Under the pieces are notes generated by a model. The model did no database searches and had not been told where the DNA came from. It saw only the letters and a list, made by a program, of their open reading frames with translations. Both the position numbers and the translations under genes were made by a program. A stretch of 64,000 nt of DNA from Candidatus Kapaibacterium sp. (lineage in GTDB: Bacteria > Bacteroidota > Ignavibacteria > Kapaibacteriales > UBA2268), in NCBI GenBank assembly GCA_937927515.1, contig CALBDO010000002.1:77001-141000 (forward strand). Reading direction: 5' to 3'. Positions 43,734 through 53,101 of this stretch are shown here, piece after piece; the stretch's first letter is position 1; every line of letters starts with the position of its first letter.

Positions 43734-46328
43734 ATGAAAGTGATTTTTCAAATATTCATTTACTTTTTTATCTTTTATTTCCCATTGCTTTCCCAAACTA
43801 TAGTAAATGAGCTTATGGAGAGGGAAAGTCAAGAAGAATTTAAAGTGCAAAGACAAGAATGGCTAAACAGCATGCATCGATGCGAAGAAGGGCTACCCTA
43901 CTGGATAATCGACCAAAAAACGAAGCATTTCTGGCAAAATAATGTACAACAAGGCAAATCAGAAGTTATTAATTCGAAAGAATATGCAAATGGAAGGATT
44001 CTGGGACAATGGATTGAAAAAGGAAGCAACAACCTTGCCGGAAGAGTCCACATCCTGGACTACGATACAAGCAGCAAAACAATCTATTTAGCTTCTGCTG
44101 GTGGAAATATTTGGAAGGGTACTATAAATGGCAATGATTGGATTTGCTTGAATAATGGCAAGAAATTTGCCAACCCAAGAATGGTAAAAATCCTTTGGAA
44201 AGGGGATAAATCAAGATTAATCGTTGTTGCAAATTCCCCAGCATCTGTGTATTTTACAGACGATGAAGGAGCAAATTGGAACAAAGCAAATGGATTTGAA
44301 AATGCTGAACGTTGGGGCTGGACTATCCGAGGAGCAGTCACAATCAACCAAGATGTTTATGTTCTTTTAAACGAATGGAACTTTTCTACCTGGAAAAGTA
44401 TGATAAGTTTATACAAATCTTCTAACCTTTGCAAGGATTTTACAAGGTTATACTCTGTTTACATAGACCATTCTTTAACTGATATTTGGGCTTCATCTAA
44501 TTCCACGAATATTCTTTATTTTGCAATTAAAGACACTTTATACAAAGTCGACAATCAAGGTAAATTTCAACTTGTGGGAACATATTCATTCATCAACAAC
44601 TATGTTTCTGGAATTCAATTAAGAGGTTTTGCGTCGCATAATCAAATTTATCTTTATTACGCGCTGAAAACTACAAACACTCAAACTTTGTTTTACTACT
44701 CAAGCAACGAAGGGAAGAACTTTACTAAAACTGGAAAATTTGATTTTTTCCCGTTTGAAAAAAACAGTTTCGAGGTATCATCAATTAATCCTGCAAATCT
44801 TTATTTCGGACAAGTGGAATTCTATCGTAGTACGGATTTTGGAAATTCTTGGAAGAAAGCAAATTCTTGGGGTGAGTACTATAAAAATATGGAAACAAAA
44901 TTACACGCAGATATACCCGGAGTAATTTCGTACCGAGTATGGAATAGCTCGAAGGGCAATTTCGATGAAGTTTTGTTTGTTTGTACCGACGGTGGTTTAT
45001 ATCTTTCGACCGATAATGGCATAAGTTTTCGAAACTTATCGCTCAATAATTTAAATATAAGCCAATATTACTCTGTTTATACTTTCGACAAGGCTGGGAA
45101 AATACTTATTGCAGGTAGCCAAGACCAGGGACTACAAATAAACTATTCTGATAACGGCGGAACCCTTCCTTTCAAACAAGTTATCAGTGGGGATTATGGA
45201 TATCTCACCTCCAGTGATGGCGGACGCCATCTATGGACAACATATCCCGGATTTGCAATGTTGGTTTTCAATCCTCAAGAAGGGCAATTCAGTGCCAGGA
45301 CTTGGAAATTCATCGGAAGTGGTTTTCTTTGGCTTCCTCCAGTCTTGGCAGACCCGGAATTTCCACACAAAGCCTACCTTCTGAGCGGAAATAATCAACA
45401 ACCTGCTGGTACACCTGCATCATATATTTACGAACTAACTTACGAAGAAACCACCGACAGCATCAATTACAATGTACTTCCTTTCAATTTTGCTCGTAAT
45501 GATGCAAACCGAAAAATTTCTTCACTATCAATATCCCCTATTAATAAAAACTTTTGGTTCGCCCTGTCCAACGATGGAAAGTTCTTTCGTAGTCTGGACA
45601 GAGGTGCAACCTGGGAAGAAATCGAAAATGTTGCTGCTCCAAAGGGGCACTATTTTTATGGGAACAAAATTGTTGCTTCGAGTTACAACTTGGGTAAAAT
45701 TATAATCGCTGGCTCGGGTTATTCAACCCCTGGGGTCTTGATTTCGAACGATACTGGCAAAACATTCCAACCATTAGGCACAAACATACCTTCAACTCTC
45801 TTTTACGATATTGAGTTCAACGCAGATGAATCTTTGCTCTTTGCCGCAACCGAGATTGGTCCTTTCATTTATCATTTTTACGAAAAAAAATGGCATTTTC
45901 TTGGTGGTGGCAATTGCCCCGATAATATCTTTTGGGATGTTGAATATCTTCCAAGTTTAAATACTGTCCGTTACGCTACTTACGGCAGAGGAATTTGGGA
46001 TTTCAAAATCGAAAATGTCCTAGACATTTCAAAAGACATTGCTGGTCCCACAGAAAAAATACATCTTGAAATAAAGCAAAACCCATCCCCCGAGAGTATA
46101 GTTATAGAGGTAACATGCAACCCTGGCTCGTTTTTGAACATAAGTATTTATGATATTGAAGGGCGCCAAGTAAAAACATTATGGAATGGCTACACCACCT
46201 CCGATTACCTTCTATTCCATTGGGACGGCACTACAGATAATAACAAAACCTTGCCAAGTGGAAAATACTTCTGTATTGCTTTTGGAAAAGGTATAGCTAA
46301 ATATTCAAGCATATTTCTGGAAAGATAA
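43734..46328 (+). CDS. Exported BNR-repeat protein with FlgD/T9SS-like C-terminal domain
   Basis: This 864-residue protein has a signal peptide (about 1-22) and several BNR/Asp-box motifs (TDDEGANW, STDFGNSW, STDNGISF, SLDRGATW, SNDTGKTF) over about residues 100-720, giving one or two beta-propellers of the sortilin kind. Its C-terminus (about 780-864) resembles the FlgD-Ig/T9SS type domain (SIYDIEGRQVKTLW, then FHWDGTT, then LPSGKYFCIAFGKG). It is probably secreted to the surface. The following Dabb gene starts one base after the stop and may be cotranscribed. No ligand or enzyme activity can be read. Confidence 0.75.
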   Translation: MKVIFQIFIYFFIFYFPLLSQTIVNELMERESQEEFKVQRQEWLNSMHRCEEGLPYWIIDQKTKHFWQNNVQQGKSEVINSKEYANGRILGQWIEKGSNNLAGRVHILDYDTSSKTIYLASAGGNIWKGTINGNDWICLNNGKKFANPRMVKILWKGDKSRLIVVANSPASVYFTDDEGANWNKANGFENAERWGWTIRGAVTINQDVYVLLNEWNFSTWKSMISLYKSSNLCKDFTRLYSVYIDHSLTDIWASSNSTNILYFAIKDTLYKVDNQGKFQLVGTYSFINNYVSGIQLRGFASHNQIYLYYALKTTNTQTLFYYSSNEGKNFTKTGKFDFFPFEKNSFEVSSINPANLYFGQVEFYRSTDFGNSWKKANSWGEYYKNMETKLHADIPGVISYRVWNSSKGNFDEVLFVCTDGGLYLSTDNGISFRNLSLNNLNISQYYSVYTFDKAGKILIAGSQDQGLQINYSDNGGTLPFKQVISGDYGYLTSSDGGRHLWTTYPGFAMLVFNPQEGQFSARTWKFIGSGFLWLPPVLADPEFPHKAYLLSGNNQQPAGTPASYIYELTYEETTDSINYNVLPFNFARNDANRKISSLSISPINKNFWFALSNDGKFFRSLDRGATWEEIENVAAPKGHYFYGNKIVASSYNLGKIIIAGSGYSTPGVLISNDTGKTFQPLGTNIPSTLFYDIEFNADESLLFAATEIGPFIYHFYEKKWHFLGGGNCPDNIFWDVEYLPSLNTVRYATYGRGIWDFKIENVLDISKDIAGPTEKIHLEIKQNPSPESIVIEVTCNPGSFLNISIYDIEGRQVKTLWNGYTTSDYLLFHWDGTTDNNKTLPSGKYFCIAFGKGIAKYSSIFLER

Positions 46329-46329
46329 T

Positions 46330-46632
46330 ATGTTGAAACACATTGTAATGTTCAAGCTTAGGAATTCATATCAAGGAAAATCAAAAGAAGAAATTTCAAA
46401 AGAGATTAAAGAAGCACTTGAAAAATTACCTTCTATTATACCACAAATCATATATTACGAGGTTGGAATTAATGAATTAAAAGACCCTCGTGCCTGTGAT
46501 TTAGTAATAATTTCAGAATTCAAAGACCAAGAGGATTTACAGACGTACAAGAACCACCCAGCGCATAAAGAAACCTTAAGTTTGATTCTCGAAAGGGCTG
46601 AAGACGCAAAAGTCGTCGATTACTTTGTGTAA
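46330..46632 (+). CDS. Dabb (stress-response A/B barrel) domain protein
   Basis: This 100-residue protein matches the Dabb family in length and pattern: a start of MLKHIVMFKL, a central YYEVGINEL, DLVIISEFKD and the terminal TYKNHPAHKETL. The fold is a dimeric ferredoxin-like barrel found in plant stress proteins and bacterial small proteins of unclear function. It follows the BNR protein by one base and ends six bases before the convergent metallophosphoesterase. It has no signal peptide. A role in aromatic or stress metabolism is not supported by context. Confidence 0.88.
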   Translation: MLKHIVMFKLRNSYQGKSKEEISKEIKEALEKLPSIIPQIIYYEVGINELKDPRACDLVIISEFKDQEDLQTYKNHPAHKETLSLILERAEDAKVVDYFV

Positions 46633-46638
46633 TACCCA

Positions 46639-47739
46639 TTACTTCGACAATAAAATTTCGTCTATAATCTTATCCCTCAAATCATATACAGTTAATTTTA
46701 TCTTGTTTCCGTTGACATCCATTATCGCATAATGATAATCTTTTACAGATTTTTCCACAAACGGAGCCTCTTTTGGTTCATACAAAGGAGAGCCACCACC
46801 GCCGAGGACCAAATGATAAATACCATTAACTTTGCTTCGTTGATAGAAATGGTTATGCCCGTTTAGGACCAAATCTACACGATATTTTTCGAGGACCTTG
46901 GAAGTAAATTCCTGCATCTTCTTGTTATCCCCGTGGCCACCAGCCGAGTACGCTGGGATGTGAAAGACAACAACTTTCCAAGTTTTATTTGTGCTTGACA
47001 AATCTTCTTCTGCAAATTTCCACTGCGCAGATGTTGGAGAAACATCCGCTTCAGTGTTTAAAACCAAGAAATGCACATTGCCATAATCAAATGAATAAAA
47101 ATATTCATCATTGGATATTGAGGATGGAGCTTGAAGGAAAACTTTTGTTAACTCGGTCTTACCTTCGTGATTTCCAAGAGAATTATAAAATGGAGCTGTG
47201 GCGATTAATTTTTGTTCGTCGTCGGTAAAAAATTCATTTTTCCATTCAAAATATTTACCAGAGTAACACAGGTCGCCAGTGTAGACCAAGATATGTGGCT
47301 TATGTTCAGCAAGCTTACGAGATTTCCTTGAATGTATCTCGGGTCCAGAGCGATTGTCTCCCATCAAACCTATGCGAAAAGGAAATCCTTCGGGGATGTA
47401 ACTATGGAAAGAGAAAACTTCCGATGTGTCATTTAAATGAATTGCACGATACTTATAAATAGTGTTCGTTTCCAGGTTTTCCAAAATGATGCGGTGAACA
47501 TAAGTTTCGTTTCTTCTATCTTCGGCAATACGGTAAAAAGAAGTCTGAGCAAAGTTGCTTAAATTTTCTTTTCCGTAGAAAACAGTCACGGGGTCTTTTG
47601 TGTCTGTTTCAACCATAACTGTAATTGTAGTTGGTGTGATATTTTGCAAGTAAGGGCGCATCAAAAGCTTAGATAATGCAAAATTTGTGGAAAAGAAGAC
47701 AAGGAAAAAGAAAATGTAATATTTTCGATTAATATTCAT
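46639..47739 (-). CDS. Exported purple acid phosphatase-like metallophosphoesterase
   Basis: This 366-residue protein has a signal peptide (about 1-23), an N-terminal FN3-like domain (about 25-115) and a calcineurin-like phosphoesterase domain with all five metal motifs: GDNRSG, YTGDLCYSG, LGNHEG, VVFHIPAYS and LNGHNHFYQRS. The layout is that of bacterial purple acid phosphatases, which hydrolyse phosphate esters with two metals. It acts in the periplasm or outside the cell. The substrate is unknown. It is divergent from the M49-like peptidase and convergent with the Dabb gene. Confidence 0.88.
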   Translation of the reverse strand: MNINRKYYIFFFLVFFSTNFALSKLLMRPYLQNITPTTITVMVETDTKDPVTVFYGKENLSNFAQTSFYRIAEDRRNETYVHRIILENLETNTIYKYRAIHLNDTSEVFSFHSYIPEGFPFRIGLMGDNRSGPEIHSRKSRKLAEHKPHILVYTGDLCYSGKYFEWKNEFFTDDEQKLIATAPFYNSLGNHEGKTELTKVFLQAPSSISNDEYFYSFDYGNVHFLVLNTEADVSPTSAQWKFAEEDLSSTNKTWKVVVFHIPAYSAGGHGDNKKMQEFTSKVLEKYRVDLVLNGHNHFYQRSKVNGIYHLVLGGGGSPLYEPKEAPFVEKSVKDYHYAIMDVNGNKIKLTVYDLRDKIIDEILLSK

Positions 47740-47800
47740 AATTTTACCGTTTTAACAAAACAAAATTATCGATTGATTGTAAATTTTATTTGAGGGAAAG

Positions 47801-49465
47801 ATGAAGAATCTGTTACTAATGATACTTGCAGTTATATCATTAAGTTGTACAAACAAGAAGGAGAAGGAGCCCGTGATGGAAACGGCGTCCAACTTACCAA
47901 CGATTGAGGAAAGAATATCTGCTTTTGCTCCAGTAACAATAACTGCGGATTTAAGCCATTTAAGTGAAAGAGAAAGAAAGGTGGTCGAGTTACTTGTAGA
48001 GGCTGGGCAACTTGCAGATGCAATTTTCTGGAAACAGACTTCTCCCGATGCTATATCAACTCGTGATTCATTATCTAAAATAAACACAGAGGAAGCTAAA
48101 AAACTACTCAAATTAGTTAATATTTTCTATGGTCCTTACGATTTAATACACGATGGTCGCAGATTTGTCGGATATGGTCCGGAATTTAAACCAAAGGGCG
48201 CAAATTTCTACCCACTTGATTTGACAAAAGAAGAGTTTGAGAAATACATTCAAACACATCCTGAGCAAAGAGAAGAACTCGAGAGCCAGTACACAATTGT
48301 CGTAAGAGAAGGTGACAAACTCAAAGCAATTCCCTATCACAAGGCATATCCAGAAGTTGAGCAAATCGCAAGGAAATTGGAAGAAGCAGCTGATTATTGC
48401 GACAATACGACATTAAAGAATTACTTAGTGCTTCGTGCAAAAGCATTGCGCACTGATGAATACTTTGAGAGCGATTTGGCTTGGATGGATATTAAAAATA
48501 GTAACATCGACATCGTGATTGGTCCAATTGAAAATTACGAAGACGCTCTATTCAACTACAAAACTGCTTACGAAGCAATTGTAATGGTAAAAGATGAGGA
48601 AGGAACAAAGGAGCTCAAAATGTTTGAAGAAAATCTCGACTTTTTCGAACATAACTTACCCTACGATAAAAAGTATATACGTAAAACAGCTGGCAAAGCC
48701 AATGTACTTCAAATTATGAATGTTGTCTATTTTGGCGGAGATTGCCAGGCTGGAACCAAAACAATTGCAAATTCTCTTCCGAACGACCCAAAGGTCCACG
48801 AACTCAAAGGTGGGAAAAAATCTATGTTCAAAAATATGATGGAAGCAAAATTCGACAAAATCTTGAAACCAATTGGCGAAAAAATATTTAATTCAGAACT
48901 ATCTAAACTTGTCGATAAAAAATCTTTTACATCTTTTGTCACCCTACACGAAGTTTCCCATACACTGGGTCGTGGTTTTGTTTATGGCAAAGACACTTTG
49001 CCCGTTCGAAAAGCACTTAAAGAAAGATACTCCGCAATTGAAGAATGCAAAGCCGACATCCTCGGTATATATAATCACAAACACCTCCTCGACAAAAAGT
49101 TAATAACTCGAGAACAATTCGAAAAAGCAAAGGTAACATATATTGCTGGTCTCTTTCGTTCGATTCGTTTCGGTGCAGAAGAAGCTCATGGAAAAGCCAA
49201 TCTTGTACAACTGAACTTTCTCGAAGAAAAGGGCATTATCAAATACCGAGACGGCCAAGTAATCTTGAACTTAGAAAATTTCTTAAACGGTATCCAAGAA
49301 CTAGCAAGAATTATACTTACAATTCAAGCCGAAGGAGATTACAACAAAGCTGGGGAAGTACTTGAAAGGTATGGTAAAATGAAACCAGAAACTAAAAAGA
49401 TTATTGAAAATTTGAAAGAGATACCAAGAGATATCGACACAGAATATGCAATTCTGAAAAAATAG
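47801..49465 (+). CDS. Lipoprotein of the dipeptidyl-peptidase III (M49)-like family
   Basis: A site GAGGGAAAG precedes the ATG. This 554-residue protein begins with a lipoprotein signal (MKNLLLMILAVISLSC), so Cys16 is the lipidation site. Its core resembles DPP III peptidases: the zinc motif His383-Glu-Val-Ser-His387 and, 27 residues on, EECKAD (Glu415 as third ligand), with Tyr and His features between. Classical M49 has HExxxH, whereas here there is HExxH. It would remove dipeptides from peptides in the envelope if active. The neighbours are unrelated. Alternatives in the family, such as NUDIX-linked relatives of DPP III, lack the lipid anchor. Confidence 0.78.
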   Translation: MKNLLLMILAVISLSCTNKKEKEPVMETASNLPTIEERISAFAPVTITADLSHLSERERKVVELLVEAGQLADAIFWKQTSPDAISTRDSLSKINTEEAKKLLKLVNIFYGPYDLIHDGRRFVGYGPEFKPKGANFYPLDLTKEEFEKYIQTHPEQREELESQYTIVVREGDKLKAIPYHKAYPEVEQIARKLEEAADYCDNTTLKNYLVLRAKALRTDEYFESDLAWMDIKNSNIDIVIGPIENYEDALFNYKTAYEAIVMVKDEEGTKELKMFEENLDFFEHNLPYDKKYIRKTAGKANVLQIMNVVYFGGDCQAGTKTIANSLPNDPKVHELKGGKKSMFKNMMEAKFDKILKPIGEKIFNSELSKLVDKKSFTSFVTLHEVSHTLGRGFVYGKDTLPVRKALKERYSAIEECKADILGIYNHKHLLDKKLITREQFEKAKVTYIAGLFRSIRFGAEEAHGKANLVQLNFLEEKGIIKYRDGQVILNLENFLNGIQELARIILTIQAEGDYNKAGEVLERYGKMKPETKKIIENLKEIPRDIDTEYAILKK

Positions 49466-49575
49466 TCTTTAAATGCAACACATTTGAAACAAATTTAACT
49501 AGCTTAGAAAAAAACAACAAAATAATAATCATTCAATAGCGACACTGGTAATTTTGATTTCAAACTGGAGGTGCT

Positions 49576-50043
49576 GTGAGTCCTTCGATTCGAGAGTTGA
49601 TTCAGACAATGCTTGCACCAGGCGTTATGGTTAACGTATGCGCACTTATGTTGCTTGTTACAAACAATAAATACTCCGCAGTAGTAGACAGAGTGCGCAG
49701 TCTAAATGAAGAGAAACGTGAGATAGAAGAGCGAAATGGAAAATTGCAAGAAGATGAACACTTAAAGGAGCGCTTAATTTCCGTGAACAAACAGTTAGAA
49801 TTCTTTCAGAGGAGAATACCGTTTATCGTCCGTGCGGTCCTTGCATACACTATCTCTGTAGCATTGTATGTGCTAACATCTTTGCTCATAGGTTTTGGTT
49901 ATGCATTTTCAATAGACTTGCGGGTCATAACTTTTGTTACTTTCCTTCTCGGAATGATTTCTGTACTTGTGGGAAGTATCTACTTGGCACGAGAGATAAT
50001 CTATGGGTATAAAATAGTTTTAATCGAAATTAATAAACAATAA
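49576..50043 (+). CDS. DUF2721 membrane protein
   Basis: The start is a GTG at 49576 with a strong ribosome site (GGAGGTGCT). The 155-residue protein has a first hydrophobic helix (about residues 9-28, APGVMVNVCALMLLVTN), a charged cytosolic stretch (about 30-75) and two more helices (about 82-105 and 112-135). The IRELIQTMLAPGVM start and NKYSAVVDRVRSLNEE are typical of DUF2721. Function is unknown. It ends just before the convergent ribosomal operon terminator. Confidence 0.85.
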   Translation: MSPSIRELIQTMLAPGVMVNVCALMLLVTNNKYSAVVDRVRSLNEEKREIEERNGKLQEDEHLKERLISVNKQLEFFQRRIPFIVRAVLAYTISVALYVLTSLLIGFGYAFSIDLRVITFVTFLLGMISVLVGSIYLAREIIYGYKIVLIEINKQ

Positions 50044-50077
50044 GAAAACAAAAAGGGCACCAATATCTTTTGGTGCC
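50043..50077 (-). terminator. Intrinsic terminator of the ribosomal protein operon
   Basis: GGCACCAA (50056-50063) pairs with TTGGTGCC (50070-50077) around a six-base loop; on the minus strand the stem is followed by CTTTTTGTTTTC. It lies about 26 bases after the rplQ stop at 50104 and ends the long minus-strand transcript. On the plus strand there is no T run, so it does not serve the DUF2721 gene in the same way. Confidence 0.9.
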
Positions 50078-50103
50078 AATGCATAAAGTTGTAAATAAAA
50101 AAT

Positions 50104-50844
50104 TTATTCTTCTTTCTTTTCTTGGGGCTTCGATTCTTCGGTATTTTCTAATTCAGTTTTCTCATCAGTAATAGTTTCAGAGGAAATTTCGGGAGAAGCT
50201 TCATGCGTTTCATGCTCTTGTTTTGTTTCAGCAAAAGATGGGACCTCCTCTTCGACGACTGAAGTTTGCGTTGTTGGTTCAATAGAATCTTTATGCTCAA
50301 CAATTGGTACGGCTTCTTCGGGTTTAGAGGAAACGGGCTCTTCCTTTGTCTTTTTGGATAGTTTTTTCGATTGGGACGTAGTTTTTTTCTTGGTAGCTGC
50401 TTTCTTTTTTGATTTTAGGCTAACTGCACCATCTTGTGGGGCACCCCAATCTACTAATTCGATTGCTGCAAGTTCAGCCGCATCGCCACGGCGAAAGCCC
50501 AACTTTACAATACGAGTGTAGCCACCGGGTCGGTCTATTACAGTTGGGGCAATAGTATCGAATAATTCTTGGACTATTGCCTTGTTGTGAATTAGCCTAC
50601 CAACTACTCTGCGCGAGTGTATATCCAAACTTTGTCCTTCGGGTAACTGTCCATTGCGTTCGCGCAAGACAGCTCTTTTAGCTCGTGTTATAATTTTTTC
50701 AACAAATGGGCGCAAAGCTTTTGCTTTTGCTACAGTTGTGACAATCTTTTTGTGCTCGAGCAATGAAATTGCCAAATTCCTGAGCAAGGCTTTTCTATGG
50801 CTTCTGGTCCTCTTTAATTTCCATCCTTTCTTTAAATGTCTCAT
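50104..50844 (-). CDS. rplQ: 50S ribosomal protein L17 with long acidic C-terminal extension
   Basis: This protein has 246 residues, about twice the usual length. Residues 1-138 are the L17 core (MRHLKKGWKLKRTRSHRKAL, then AKALRPFVEKIITRAK and GGYTRIVKLGFRRGDAAE). Residues 139-246 form a low-complexity Lys-then-Glu-rich tail with no stop or frameshift. L17 sits at the exit-tunnel end of the large subunit. The ATG has AAAGGTG five bases upstream. It is the last gene of the operon. Extended L17 tails are known in Bacteroidetes relatives. Confidence 0.96.
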   Translation of the reverse strand: MRHLKKGWKLKRTRSHRKALLRNLAISLLEHKKIVTTVAKAKALRPFVEKIITRAKRAVLRERNGQLPEGQSLDIHSRRVVGRLIHNKAIVQELFDTIAPTVIDRPGGYTRIVKLGFRRGDAAELAAIELVDWGAPQDGAVSLKSKKKAATKKKTTSQSKKLSKKTKEEPVSSKPEEAVPIVEHKDSIEPTTQTSVVEEEVPSFAETKQEHETHEASPEISSETITDEKTELENTEESKPQEKKEE

Positions 50845-50859
50845 TGTTTCACCTTTCTC

Positions 50860-51906
50860 TTAGTAATCAAAATCCTCGTAATTCCTAAGGGTTGATGCTT
50901 TCTCTGGTTTTAAATATCTTTGTACATTTAAACCAAATTCTAAACCATATTGGTGCACTATATCTTCGAGTTCTTTCAATGATTTCTTTCCTAGGTTCTT
51001 CAATTTCAAGAGCTCTTGTTCAGTTCTCGAAACAATATCTCCAAGGGTCTTTATATTGTTCGACTTCAAACTATTGTATGCGCGGACACTTATTTCAAGG
51101 TCGTCGATAGAAATAGATAAAATTCTTCTCAGCCGTGCGTGCTCGCTTTCAGGAGGTTCGACACTTTGTGGTTGTACGGAAATTTCTCGTCTTTGGGCAA
51201 TATCGAAAGTAAAGAAGTATTGAATGTGCTCGATTAAAATTTTTGCTGCCAAGTGCAACGCGTCTATTGGTGCGATGGTCCCATCGGTCAGAACCTCAAG
51301 AATTAAGCGTTCGTAATCTGTTTTCTGACCTACCCTATGGGGCTCAATGTTGTAGACAACATTCTTTATCGGAGTGTAAATTGCATCAATTGGCAACATT
51401 CCGATAGGATAATCGGACAATGGTTGCTCATCGGCAGGGACATATCCTTTGCCGTAAGCTATTCTCAATTCAACATCAAATTCAGCATCCTCGGCTAATG
51501 TTGCAATATGTAAATCTGGGTTTACTATTTCAATGGAAGGACTACTTCTCTGAATATCGCGAGCAGTCCAAACCATTGGACCTTTTAAATGCAAATTTAC
51601 TTTGAAGGGTTTAGTTTCTTTGGATTTAATACGGACCTGTTTTAGGTTCAAGATGATATCTGTAACATCCTCTAAAACACCGGGAATATTTTGAAACTCG
51701 TGAAGGACGTCGGTAAATTTAACCCCGACAATCGCATAACCGGGAATAGAAGAAATCAATACTCTTCGAAAAGAATTTCCAATCGTCACACCATAACCTT
51801 TTTCTAAGGGTTGCATAATAAAGCGCATAAGATTGGGGTTTTCAGTTTCCTCGATACTTACCTTTTCGGGCATTTGAAGGAAGGTAACAAAATCAATCTG
51901 CGACAT
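50860..51906 (-). CDS. rpoA: DNA-directed RNA polymerase subunit alpha
   Basis: This 348-residue protein has the full alpha layout: an N-terminal dimerisation domain (about 1-240; EKGYGVTIGNSFRRVLISS, PGVLEDVTDIILNLK) and a C-terminal HhH DNA- and activator-binding domain (about 265-330; ISVRAYNSLKSNNIKTLGD, LGKKSLKELEDI). It follows rpsK directly, without rpsD in between, and is followed by rplQ after 15 bases. Length is typical. The ribosome site before the ATG is weak. Confidence 0.97.
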   Translation of the reverse strand: MSQIDFVTFLQMPEKVSIEETENPNLMRFIMQPLEKGYGVTIGNSFRRVLISSIPGYAIVGVKFTDVLHEFQNIPGVLEDVTDIILNLKQVRIKSKETKPFKVNLHLKGPMVWTARDIQRSSPSIEIVNPDLHIATLAEDAEFDVELRIAYGKGYVPADEQPLSDYPIGMLPIDAIYTPIKNVVYNIEPHRVGQKTDYERLILEVLTDGTIAPIDALHLAAKILIEHIQYFFTFDIAQRREISVQPQSVEPPESEHARLRRILSISIDDLEISVRAYNSLKSNNIKTLGDIVSRTEQELLKLKNLGKKSLKELEDIVHQYGLEFGLNVQRYLKPEKASTLRNYEDFDY

Positions 51907-51943
51907 TTTTTACCAATATTTATTTAACTTACTGTTTTACAAA

Positions 51944-52330
51944 TTAAACTCGGCGCCTTTTCGGGGGCCTACATCCGTTGTGCGGAATAGGTGTTTTATC
52001 CAAAATGCTGTGAATTTCCAAGCCAGCCGTGGCAAGTGCGCGAATCGCTGCCTCGCGACCGCTGCCGGGTCCTTTCACAACAACATCGACGCGTCGCAAC
52101 CCCATATCGTAAGCTTCCTTTCCAGCTCGCTCTGCTGCTAATTGTGCTGCATAAGGGGTACTCTTCTTTGAACCACGAAAGCCACTCTTGCCAGCGGAAG
52201 ACCAGCAAAGAGTATTTCCGTACATATCTGTGATTGTCACAATTGTATTATTGAAAGTAGCAAGTATATAAGCTCTTCCGTGTGTCTCTGTTACTTGCTT
52301 TTTCTTTGTTCTTCTTTTTGGTGCAGCCAT
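51944..52330 (-). CDS. rpsK: 30S ribosomal protein S11
   Basis: This 128-residue protein matches S11 over its length: [62 protein letters not shown] and the terminal [16 protein letters not shown]. It lies in the small-subunit platform. The next gene downstream is rpoA at 37 bases, where rpsD would normally stand. Its N-terminus is short and basic, as usual. Confidence 0.98.
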   Translation of the reverse strand: MAAPKRRTKKKQVTETHGRAYILATFNNTIVTITDMYGNTLCWSSAGKSGFRGSKKSTPYAAQLAAERAGKEAYDMGLRRVDVVVKGPGSGREAAIRALATAGLEIHSILDKTPIPHNGCRPPKRRRV

Positions 52331-52355
52331 TTTACTAATCCCTAATTATATATAA

Positions 52356-52736
52356 TTACTTCTTACCTACAGCTTTCTTCTTTCCAGCAATAGTTTTACG
52401 TCGACCTTTGCGAGTGCGTGCGTTGGTCCTTGTTCGTTGTCCACGAACGGGTAATCCCTTTCGGTGGCGAAGCCCTCGATAACAGCCAATATCGATAAGT
52501 CTTTTAATATTCATTTGAACTTCACTACGAAGCTGACCTTCGACCTTATAATCTTGGATAACTTGTCGAATTCGGGCAATTTCTTCGTCTGTCCACTCAT
52601 TTACCTTTTTGAATTCGTCCACTCCTGCTTTATCTAATATTTCCTTTGCAGTAGTACGCCCAACACCATAAATATAGGTTAGAGCAACAAACCCGCGTTT
52701 ATTCTTTGGTAAATCAACTCCAACAATACGAGCCAT
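52356..52736 (-). CDS. rpsM: 30S ribosomal protein S13
   Basis: This 126-residue protein has the S13 pattern: [39 protein letters not shown], then [20 protein letters not shown] with a basic C-terminal tail. S13 is at the head of the small subunit and contacts the P-site tRNA and L5. It starts 9 bases after rpmJ ends. Its length is slightly above the family mean because of the Lys-rich tail. Confidence 0.98.
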   Translation of the reverse strand: MARIVGVDLPKNKRGFVALTYIYGVGRTTAKEILDKAGVDEFKKVNEWTDEEIARIRQVIQDYKVEGQLRSEVQMNIKRLIDIGCYRGLRHRKGLPVRGQRTRTNARTRKGRRKTIAGKKKAVGKK

Positions 52737-52745
52737 TTATACCTC

Positions 52746-52862
52746 CTATCCTTGTCTTTGCTTATATCTCGGATTTTTTTTATTAATGATGTATACTCTA
52801 CCTTTTCGTCGGACAATTTTGTCTTCCGGCGACCGTTTCTTTACAGAAGCTCTTACCTTCAT
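52746..52862 (-). CDS. rpmJ: 50S ribosomal protein L36, zinc-free form
   Basis: This 38-codon gene reads [20 protein letters not shown], then the continuation ends [10 protein letters not shown]. The four zinc ligands of standard L36 are absent (no cysteine at all), so it is the C-minus paralogue. The ATG has AAGGAGAATT upstream. It lies between infA (16-base gap) and rpsM, its standard place. Confidence 0.95.
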   Translation of the reverse strand: MKVRASVKKRSPEDKIVRRKGRVYIINKKNPRYKQRQG

Positions 52863-52878
52863 AATAATTCTCCTTGGA

Positions 52879-53097
52879 TTATTTATACCTATAAATTATT
52901 CTTCCTTTTGTCAAATCGTAGGGAGAAATCTCAACACGTACCTTATCGCCTTGCAATATTTTTATATAATTCATTCTCATCTTGCCAGCAATATGAGCAA
53001 GGACTTTATGTCCGTTTTCGAAACGAACGATAAATTGAGTATTTGGTAGAGCTTCCTCAATTATACCGTCCATTTGTATCATTCCTTGCTTTCCCAT
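52879..53097 (-). CDS. infA: Translation initiation factor IF-1
   Basis: This 72-residue protein is a single OB-fold: [40 protein letters not shown], then [18 protein letters not shown] keep the ATG at 53097 because the family starts about eight residues before the first motif. No good ribosome site precedes it; two later ATGs at 53082 and 53073 have AAGGA nearby, so a shorter form is possible. It is between map and rpmJ, as in Bacteroidetes. Confidence 0.95.
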   Translation of the reverse strand: MGKQGMIQMDGIIEEALPNTQFIVRFENGHKVLAHIAGKMRMNYIKILQGDKVRVEISPYDLTKGRIIYRYK

Positions 53098-53101
53098 TAT
53101 T

